This document shows positions 57,754 through 64,000 of a DNA stretch of 64,000 nucleotides, one piece after another. Position numbers and translations under genes: made by a program. Source of the DNA: Microbacterium maritypicum MF109 (GTDB lineage Bacteria; Actinomycetota; Actinomycetes; Actinomycetales; Microbacteriaceae); NCBI RefSeq assembly GCF_000455825.1, contig NZ_ATAO01000124.1, positions 1 to 64,000 of the forward strand, written 5' to 3'. The notes beneath the pieces are model-generated. The model did no database searches and was not told the origin of the DNA. It worked only from the letters and a program-made list of their open reading frames with translations. Position 1 is the first letter of the stretch. Each line of letters starts with the position of its first letter.

Positions 57754-60258
57754 TCAGTCGATCGTCTCGATCACCGGGATCGTCGTCGTGATCACGGGAA
57801 CGGATGCCGACATGCGCGTGCCGTCCTCGCGTCGAGCGTCGGCGAACTGTCGGAGCGTCGGACGACCGGGGAGCAGGGGACCCTGATCCGCGAGCGGCAC
57901 GACGACCTCGTCGTCGACGGTCGCGATGTACGCGGTCTCTCGCACGCTGAAGGGAACGGGGGGTCCGTTCCTCACCTGCACGCGCAGCTCGGCCGCGGTC
58001 ACCGTCACGTGCAGCGTCGATCCCTGCCACTGCAGCGGGAACGACAGCGACGGCCAGCTCGCCGGAAGCCGCGGGTCGAAGCTCAGTTCGCCGGCATAGT
58101 CGCGCATCCCGCCGAAACCGCACACCAGAGCCGTCCACACCCCGCCGGCGGAAGCGACGTGCACGCCGTCCGCCGCGTTGTGGTGCAGGTCGTGCAGGTC
58201 GACGAACAGCGACTGCTCGAAGTACTTCTGCGCGAGGTCCTGATACCCCACCTCGGCGGCGAGGATCGACTGCACGACGGCCGAGAGAGTCGAGTCGCCG
58301 GTGGTCAGCGGGTCGTAGTAGTCGAAGTCCGCCTTCTTCTCCTCTGGCGTGAAGTGATTGCCCTGCAGGAACAGCGCCAGCACGACGTCGGCCTGCTTGA
58401 GCACCTGGAACCGGTAGATCACGAGGGGGTGGAAGTGCAGCAGGAGCGGACGCTGATCGGCGGGCGTATTGGCGAGGTCCCACACCTCACGCTCGAGGAA
58501 CAGGGAGTCCTGCGGGTGGATGCCGAGGCCCTCGCTGTAGGGGATGTACATGGCCTCTGCGGCGCGATCCCAGGCTTCGGCCTCGCCGGGGCCGAGGCCG
58601 GTGCGGTCGACCAGCTTCACGTAGTCGTCGGGATAGCTCTCCCTGATCTCGCGCACGATCTTGGCCGCGTAGCGGAGGTTGTAGCGCGCCATGACGTTCG
58701 TGTAGAGATTGTCGTTCACGACCGTCGTGTACTCGTCGGGGCCGGTGACGCCGTGGATGTGGAACGTCTCGGTCCCCTCCCCCGGCATGCCTTCGATCAA
58801 CCGGGAGGCACGCCAGAAGCCGAGGGTCGCCCACAACCGGGCGGTCTCGATCGCGATGTCGGCGCCTTCCCGACGCAGGAACTCCTCGTCCCCCGTCGCA
58901 CGCACGTACTTGCCCAGGGCGAAGCTGATGTCGGCGTTGATGTGGTACTGCGCCGTGCCGGCCGCGTAGTAGGCCGAGGCCTCCTCGCCGTTGATCGTGC
59001 GCCAGGGGAAGAGCGCCCCCGCCTCGTTGAGCTGCGCGGCCCGACGACGTGCGGCCGGGAGCATGCGCACGCGGGCGCGCAGTGCGTTGTATGCCCAGCG
59101 TGGCGAGGTGTACGTGAGGAACGGGAGCACGTAGATCTCGGTGTCCCAGAAGTAGTGCCCGCTGTATCCCGAACCGGAGACGCCCTTGGCGGGGACTCCG
59201 GCGCCGTCGGCACGCGCCGAGGCCTGGGCGAGCTGGAACAGGCACCAGCGGGTGGCCTGCTGCAGGTCGTCGCGCCCGCCGATCTGCACGTCGCTGCGCT
59301 CCCAGAACGCGTCGAGCCATTCCCGCTGCCGACGGAACACAGTCTCGACGCCCTCGTCCGCCGCCCGGTCGAGCGAGCGACGGCAGCGGTCGACGAGCTC
59401 GCGCGGGGGTACGCCTCGCGACGTGTGGTAGCTGACGAGCTTGGTCACGGTGATCGGCACGCCGGCCTTCGCCTGCACACGGAACACGTTCTTGGCGATG
59501 TCCGGTTCCACCAGCGTGCGGGCGTTGTACTCGTTCTCGGTCTCGACGACGTGGTCGGCGACCACGGCGACGGTCATGCCCGAATCGGCGACACGATAGG
59601 AGAGCGCGGATCGCAGCCCGTCCTGCCAGTGCTCGGCGGGCTCCAGCACGCGATCGGCGATCTTCTCGGCCTTGCGGGGGTCGAACGCCGCGGCCTTCGT
59701 GCCGATCGGCGTGCCCGCGTAGACGCCGGCGCCGTCCTGCCTGTTGAGCAGCTGGCAGCTGATGGTGACGGGGGCGTCGGCGTTCTCGACCACGACCTCG
59801 AGGCGCAGCACGGCGAGATGACGCTCCTCGAAGCTGACGATGCGCTCGTCGCGCATGCGCACGCGCTTGCCGGACGGGGTCTCCCAGACCACGTGGCGCT
59901 CCAGCACGCCGGTTCGCAGGTCGAGTGTGCGCCGGTACTCGCGCACATCGGCGTCGTCCAGCGAGACCGGCTCATCGTCGACGTACACGCGCATGACCTT
60001 GGCATCCGGCGCGTTGACGATCGTCTGCCCGACCTCTGCGAAGCCGTAGGCCTGCTCGGCGTGACGGATCGGCCAGGTCTCGTGCAGACCGTTGATGAAC
60101 GTGCCGTGCTCCTGCGCGCCGCGACCCTCGATGTGGTTGCCGCGCAGGCCGAGATAGCCGTTGCCGACGGAGAACAGCGTCTCTCCGACGCCCTCCTCCG
60201 AGTAGTGAGTGTCGATCAGACGCCACGGGTCGGCGGGGAAGCGGTCGCGGTCGATCAT
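57754..60258 (-). CDS. Glycoside hydrolase family 65 (disaccharide phosphorylase)
   Basis: An 834-residue GH65 enzyme: N-terminal beta-sandwich (FSVGNGYLGLRGNHIEG), (alpha/alpha)6 catalytic barrel with the general-acid Glu (about 509) in GVTGPDEYTT, and phosphate-site residues downstream. Members phosphorolyse maltose, trehalose, kojibiose or related disaccharides to beta-glucose-1-phosphate. The adjacent overlapping phosphoglucomutase supports phosphorylase rather than hydrolase activity. Which disaccharide is not decidable. ATG 60258 overlaps pgmB as ATGA; longer upstream frame is antisense noise. Confidence 0.93.
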   Translation of the reverse strand: MIDRDRFPADPWRLIDTHYSEEGVGETLFSVGNGYLGLRGNHIEGRGAQEHGTFINGLHETWPIRHAEQAYGFAEVGQTIVNAPDAKVMRVYVDDEPVSLDDADVREYRRTLDLRTGVLERHVVWETPSGKRVRMRDERIVSFEERHLAVLRLEVVVENADAPVTISCQLLNRQDGAGVYAGTPIGTKAAAFDPRKAEKIADRVLEPAEHWQDGLRSALSYRVADSGMTVAVVADHVVETENEYNARTLVEPDIAKNVFRVQAKAGVPITVTKLVSYHTSRGVPPRELVDRCRRSLDRAADEGVETVFRRQREWLDAFWERSDVQIGGRDDLQQATRWCLFQLAQASARADGAGVPAKGVSGSGYSGHYFWDTEIYVLPFLTYTSPRWAYNALRARVRMLPAARRRAAQLNEAGALFPWRTINGEEASAYYAAGTAQYHINADISFALGKYVRATGDEEFLRREGADIAIETARLWATLGFWRASRLIEGMPGEGTETFHIHGVTGPDEYTTVVNDNLYTNVMARYNLRYAAKIVREIRESYPDDYVKLVDRTGLGPGEAEAWDRAAEAMYIPYSEGLGIHPQDSLFLEREVWDLANTPADQRPLLLHFHPLVIYRFQVLKQADVVLALFLQGNHFTPEEKKADFDYYDPLTTGDSTLSAVVQSILAAEVGYQDLAQKYFEQSLFVDLHDLHHNAADGVHVASAGGVWTALVCGFGGMRDYAGELSFDPRLPASWPSLSFPLQWQGSTLHVTVTAAELRVQVRNGPPVPFSVRETAYIATVDDEVVVPLADQGPLLPGRPTLRQFADARREDGTRMSASVPVITTTIPVIETID

Positions 60259-61013
60259 GCGGTCTCCGGGATGTCGGTGCGGGAAGAGGGAAGGAGGACG
60301 GCGAGGTCGTCGACCACGACGGTGGCGCCGGCCGCGCGCAAGGCGTCGGCACCCGTGCCACGGTCGACGCCGACCACGGTTGCGAAGCCGGCCGCCGCAG
60401 CGGAGGCGGCGCCGGACGTGGCGTCCTCCACGGCGACCGCACGGGCGGGGTCGATCCCGAGGGCGACGGCACCGGCGGCGAACATGTCGGCGGCGGGTTT
60501 GGAGGCGAGTCCGTCGCGTTCGGCCACGACGCCGTCGACGACGATCCGGAAGAAGGAGCGCAGGCCCGCGGCCCCCAGGACCTCTTCGGCGTTCTTGGAG
60601 CTCGACACCACGCCGAGCGGGACTCCGGCGGAATGCAGGCTCTCGACGAGTGCGAGCGAGCCGGGATACGGCGCGATCCCCTGGCCGCGCAGCGATGCGG
60701 CGAACGCGGCGTTCTTGCGGTTGCCGATACCGCACACGGTCTCGGCCGAGGGGTCGTCGTCGACGTCGCCCCACGGCAGCTCGACGTTGCGACTGTGCAT
60801 CAGGCTCGCGACGCCGTCGTAGCGCTTCTTGCCGTCGACGTAGTCGTAGTAGTCGGCATCGGTGTACGGCGGAGTGATCCCCCATCGCGCGAACACATCG
60901 TCGAACACGGCCTTCCAGGCGCGCATGTGCACCTCGGCCGTCGGGGTGAGCACGCCGTCGAGGTCGAAGAGCACGCCGTCGGCGTGGAACAGGTCGGGCA
61001 GTGCTTCGGGCAC
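60255..61013 (-). CDS. pgmB: Beta-phosphoglucomutase-like HAD enzyme
   Basis: A 252-residue HAD enzyme. Motif I FDLDGVLTPTAEVH, Lys in GLASKPAADMF, and motif IV VEDATSGAASAAAAG define the beta-PGM subgroup, converting beta-glucose-1-phosphate to glucose-6-phosphate. GTG 61013 is chosen because GGAGG is four bases upstream. Coupled with GH65: together they convert a disaccharide plus phosphate into glycolytic sugar phosphates. Confidence 0.9.
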   Translation of the reverse strand: MPEALPDLFHADGVLFDLDGVLTPTAEVHMRAWKAVFDDVFARWGITPPYTDADYYDYVDGKKRYDGVASLMHSRNVELPWGDVDDDPSAETVCGIGNRKNAAFAASLRGQGIAPYPGSLALVESLHSAGVPLGVVSSSKNAEEVLGAAGLRSFFRIVVDGVVAERDGLASKPAADMFAAGAVALGIDPARAVAVEDATSGAASAAAAGFATVVGVDRGTGADALRAAGATVVVDDLAVLLPSSRTDIPETA

Positions 61014-61125
61014 AGAGCCTCCAGGAGAAGGGCGATCGTCGGGCCGGCACCTCTCCGTGCCACTGTGCAAGCGTAATGCGGTCGCGCACCGCGGGGTAAC
61101 CCCTGCGGGAGGATCGGCGCAGCGA

Positions 61126-62346
61126 TCAGAGCAGCTCCGCCGTCTGTCGCGCGATCTGCAGCTCCTCGTCGGTCGGCACGACGAGGACGGTCACCGGGGA
61201 GGCATCCGTGGAGATCCGGCGGATGCCGCGCTCTCGTGCCGCATTCCTGGCGGGGTCGATCTCCACACCGGCGAAGCCGAGCGTCGCCATCGCGCCGGCG
61301 CGTACCGGCGCGGCGTTCTCGCCCACGCCGGCGGTGAAGGAGATGACGTCCACTCCCCCCAGCTGTGCGATGTAGGCGCCGGCGTAGGCGCGCAGCCGGT
61401 GCACGTACACGTCGAACGCGAGCATCGCCGCGTCCTCCCCCGCCTCGACGCCCGCGAGGATGTCGCGCATGTCGCTGCGCCCGGCGAGACCGGCGAGTCC
61501 GCTGCGGGTGTTCAGCAGAGAATCGAGGTCGTCGATCGACAGCCCGGCGCGGCGCGACAGGTGCACGAGCGCGGCCGGATCGATGTCGCCCGAGCGCGTG
61601 CCCATGACGAGCCCCTCGAGAGGGGTGAGCCCCATCGAGGTCTCCACCGAGCGGCCGCCGTCGATCGCGGTCACCGAGGCCCCGTTGCCGAGGTGGAACA
61701 CCAGCTGCCGGAGATCCCCGAGGTCACGACCGAGGAACGCGGCGGCGGACTCGCTGACGTACTGGTGACTCGTGCCGTGGAAGCCGTAGCGGCGCACCCG
61801 GTGCTCCGCGGCGAGCGCCGCATCGATCGCGTAGGTGTAGGCGGCGGGAGGGAGGGTCTGATGGAAGGCCGTGTCGAACACCGCGACGTGCGGAACGTCG
61901 TCGAACACGGCGCGCGCGGCGAGGATGCCGGCGAGGTTCGCGGGGTTGTGCAACGGTGCGAGCACCGCGAGCTCGTCGATCTGCCGCTCCACGTCGGCAT
62001 CGATCAGAGTAGGGGCGTAGAAGCGGGCGCCGCCGTGGACCACGCGGTGCCCGACAGCGACGGGGCGATGCTCGTCGAGTGAGGGACCGTGCGTGACGAA
62101 CTGCTCGCGCATCACCTCGAAGGCGGCGGCGTGATCGGCGATCGGCCTCTCACTGCGGTAGGTGGCGTCGAGCATGGTCGGCACGGCGTCGCCGTCGACC
62201 GCGGGGCGCACCGTGTGCGCGACCGGGCTGATCTCCTGACCGATGCGCTCGATCAGCCCGCTCGCGAGCAGATTCTCCTGCTCGATGTCGATCAGGCTGT
62301 ACTTCAACGAGGAGGAGCCGCTGTTGATGACCAGGATGGCGCTCAT
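61126..62346 (-). CDS. ackA: Acetate kinase
   Basis: A 406-residue ASKHA-family kinase interconverting acetyl phosphate and acetate with ATP. INSGSSSLKYSL forms the N-terminal phosphate loop, HRVVHGG and GTRSGDIDPA lie in the core. ATG 62346 overlaps the pta stop as ATGA, so pta-ackA is one unit for acetate overflow and reuse. Confidence 0.97.
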   Translation of the reverse strand: MSAILVINSGSSSLKYSLIDIEQENLLASGLIERIGQEISPVAHTVRPAVDGDAVPTMLDATYRSERPIADHAAAFEVMREQFVTHGPSLDEHRPVAVGHRVVHGGARFYAPTLIDADVERQIDELAVLAPLHNPANLAGILAARAVFDDVPHVAVFDTAFHQTLPPAAYTYAIDAALAAEHRVRRYGFHGTSHQYVSESAAAFLGRDLGDLRQLVFHLGNGASVTAIDGGRSVETSMGLTPLEGLVMGTRSGDIDPAALVHLSRRAGLSIDDLDSLLNTRSGLAGLAGRSDMRDILAGVEAGEDAAMLAFDVYVHRLRAYAGAYIAQLGGVDVISFTAGVGENAAPVRAGAMATLGFAGVEIDPARNAARERGIRRISTDASPVTVLVVPTDEELQIARQTAELL

Positions 62347-64000
62347 GCCGCCTCTCCCGCCTGCTCGGCTCCCTGCGCCTGGATCGCCGTGATCGCCACC
62401 GTGTTGACGATGTCGTCGACGAGCGCACCGCGGGAGAGGTCGTTGATCGGCTTGTTGAGCCCCTGCAGCACCGGGCCGATCGCGACGGCGCCGGCTGAGC
62501 GCTGCACGGCCTTGTAGGTGTTGTTGCCGGTGTTCAGGTCGGGGAAGACGAACACGGTCGCCCGTCCGGCCACAGCGGAGCCGGGGAGCTTGGCCTTGGC
62601 CACCGCCGCATCCGCGGCGGCGTCGTACTGGATCGGCCCCTCGACCGGGAGCTCGGGCGCCCGTTCGCGCACGAGGGCGGTGGCGGCGCGCACCTTGTCG
62701 ACGTCCGCACCGGATCCGGACTCCCCCGTCGAGTACGACAGCATCGCCACGCGCGGATCGATGCCGAACTGCCGGGCGGTCGTCGCGGAGGAGATCGCGA
62801 TGTCGGCGAGCTGCTCGCTGGTCGGGTCGGGGATCACGGCGCAGTCGCCGTAGACGAGCACGCGGTCGGCGAGCGCCATCAGGAACACGCTGGAGACCAC
62901 GTTCACCCCCGGCTTGGTCTTGATGATCTCGAACGACGGGCGGATCGTGTGGGCGGTGGTATGCGCGGCGCCCGACACCATGCCGTCGGCGAGGCCGAGG
63001 TGCACCATCATCGTGCCGAAGTACGACACGTCGGTCACCGTGTCCGCCGCCTGGGCGAGCGTGATGCCCTTGTGGGCCCGTAGCCGGGCGTACTCCGCGG
63101 CGAAACGCTCGACCAGCTCGGGATCGGTCGGGCTGAGCACCTGGGCCGCCGTGATGTCGATGCCGAGTTCGACGGCGCGGGCGCGGATGGTTGCCTCGTC
63201 GCCGAGGATCGTCAGGTCGGCGACCTCTCTCGCGAGCAGCGTGGCCGCGGCGTGCAGGATGCGATCGTCGTCCCCCTCCGGCAGCACGATGCGGCGGCGG
63301 TCCCCGCGTGCGCGTTCGATGAGTCCGTACTGGAACATCAGCGGAGTCACCACGTGAGCCTCGGCGAGACCGAGCTGCTCGGTGAGCTCGGCGATGTCGA
63401 CATGCGCCTGGAAGAGGCCGAGCGCACGGTCATAGCGGCTGCGCGAATCGGCGGAGATGCGTCCGCGGGTGCTCATCACGCGCACCGCCGTGTCATAGGT
63501 GCCGAGATCCGTCGTGATGATCGGCACCGACGAGGCGAAGCCGTCGAGCAGTCGCACGATCGGCTCCGGCAGCGGAAACGGCCCGTTCAGGATGATGCCG
63601 GCGATGCGGGGGAAGGTGCCGGACGAATCGGCGAGCAGCGCAGCCAACAGTACCTCGGTGCGGTCGGCGGGGATCACCACGACCGCCTCCTCGGTCAGTC
63701 GGGGCAGCACGTTCACCATCGACATGCCCGCGACGACGATCGTCAGCGCCTCCCTCGTGAGACGATCGTCGTCGCCCTTGAGCAGCGTGCCGTCGACGGC
63801 CGCGAGGATGCCTCGGATCGACGGCGCGACGAGAGCACGGTCCTCGGGGATCGCCCATACCGGCGTGCTCTCCGCGGGGAGCGCGGCATGCACCGCCTCG
63901 ATGATGGCGTCGAGCGCCTCCGGGTCGGCGCGGTTGACCGCGACGGCGAACAGCTCCGCCCGCTCCTCCGTCAACTCGGACAGGGCGAGCGCCGCGATCT
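62343..64000 (-). CDS. pta: Phosphate acetyltransferase (5' end beyond the window)
   Basis: The frame is open to the right edge (at least 552 residues present), so the true start lies outside; an internal TTG at 63974 is not a credible start. The visible part has a DRTGG-type regulatory domain (~residues 190-300 of the visible part) and the C-terminal PTA_PTB catalytic domain with LPEGDDDRI and SYSTGESGSGADVDKV. It makes acetyl phosphate from acetyl-CoA, upstream of and coupled to ackA. Confidence 0.95.
   Translation of the reverse strand, partial: IAALALSELTEERAELFAVAVNRADPEALDAIIEAVHAALPAESTPVWAIPEDRALVAPSIRGILAAVDGTLLKGDDDRLTREALTIVVAGMSMVNVLPRLTEEAVVVIPADRTEVLLAALLADSSGTFPRIAGIILNGPFPLPEPIVRLLDGFASSVPIITTDLGTYDTAVRVMSTRGRISADSRSRYDRALGLFQAHVDIAELTEQLGLAEAHVVTPLMFQYGLIERARGDRRRIVLPEGDDDRILHAAATLLAREVADLTILGDEATIRARAVELGIDITAAQVLSPTDPELVERFAAEYARLRAHKGITLAQAADTVTDVSYFGTMMVHLGLADGMVSGAAHTTAHTIRPSFEIIKTKPGVNVVSSVFLMALADRVLVYGDCAVIPDPTSEQLADIAISSATTARQFGIDPRVAMLSYSTGESGSGADVDKVRAATALVRERAPELPVEGPIQYDAAADAAVAKAKLPGSAVAGRATVFVFPDLNTGNNTYKAVQRSAGAVAIGPVLQGLNKPINDLSRGALVDDIVNTVAITAIQAQGAEQAGEAA

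Noticed and set aside
57595-60822. A 1075-codon rightward open frame opposite dnaX and GH65
   Set aside because: It mirrors the high-GC codon bias of the two real leftward genes, has no ribosome binding site or family motif, and spans two unrelated genes.

Overview
The window is an ordinary stretch of high-GC actinobacterial core chromosome, most likely Microbacteriaceae and probably Microbacterium. Gene content and order support this: carD-ispDF-cysS-rlmB, senX3/regX3 divergent from phoU, glnR-ppk-mutT1-pstSCAB, sigK-rskA with a fasciclin lipoprotein, a Tad locus beside topA, a PonA2-type PBP followed by a phosphoesterase, and ack-pta. Several of these blocks match the mycobacterial order. 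I see no prophage, insertion sequence, integron, CRISPR array or rRNA operon.

Layout. 1-5.0 kb: a leftward housekeeping block (NAD(P)-binding protein, RlmB, CysS, fused IspD-IspF, CarD). 5.1-20.7 kb: phosphate control, with RegX3/SenX3, PhoU, Ppk, MutT1 and PstS-C-A-B, interleaved with GpmA, a methyltransferase, YgfZ, a nitrobindin-like protein, two small membrane proteins and GlnR. Three promoters here (phoU, ppk, pstS) carry 11-nt phased TTCAC/GTTAACC repeats just upstream of the -10. 20.7-28.3 kb: a gene relic, PabC, a candidate small RNA, SigK/RskA/fasciclin, tRNA-Lys, small accessory genes, nicotinamidase and tRNA-Thr. 28.3-37.6 kb: exported hydrolase, HolB, Tmk, TopA and a compact Tad-type secretion locus. 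37.9-46.6 kb: acetyl-CoA synthetase, RidA, DUF4177 protein, class A PBP with PASTA domains, phosphoesterase, tRNA-Pro, VanZ, HAD phosphatase and a DUF1295 membrane enzyme. 46.6-53.6 kb: LldD/LldR, thymidine kinase, malate:quinone oxidoreductase, Asd and LysC. 53.6-64 kb: a repeat patch, EamA transporter, RecR, DnaX, a GH65 disaccharide phosphorylase with its phosphoglucomutase, AckA, and Pta cut by the right edge.

How the genes work together. Phosphate starvation sensing (SenX3-RegX3-PhoU) should drive uptake (PstSCAB) and polyphosphate metabolism (Ppk). Acs, AckA-Pta, LldD and Mqo form a carbon-overflow and respiratory-entry set. Asd and LysC begin the aspartate-family and diaminopimelate pathway, and the PBP uses the resulting peptidoglycan precursors. 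HolB, DnaX, Tmk, Tdk, TopA and RecR serve replication and repair.

The less ordinary signals are a compact multi-hairpin RNA with its own -10 and terminator (21.8 kb), a recurrent -10-N6-start architecture indicating leaderless mRNAs, twin LldR operators over one promoter, an internal ribosome start in lysC, a palindromic hairpin between pstS and pstC, and an inverted-repeat patch upstream of lysC. No clearly new multi-gene system was found.
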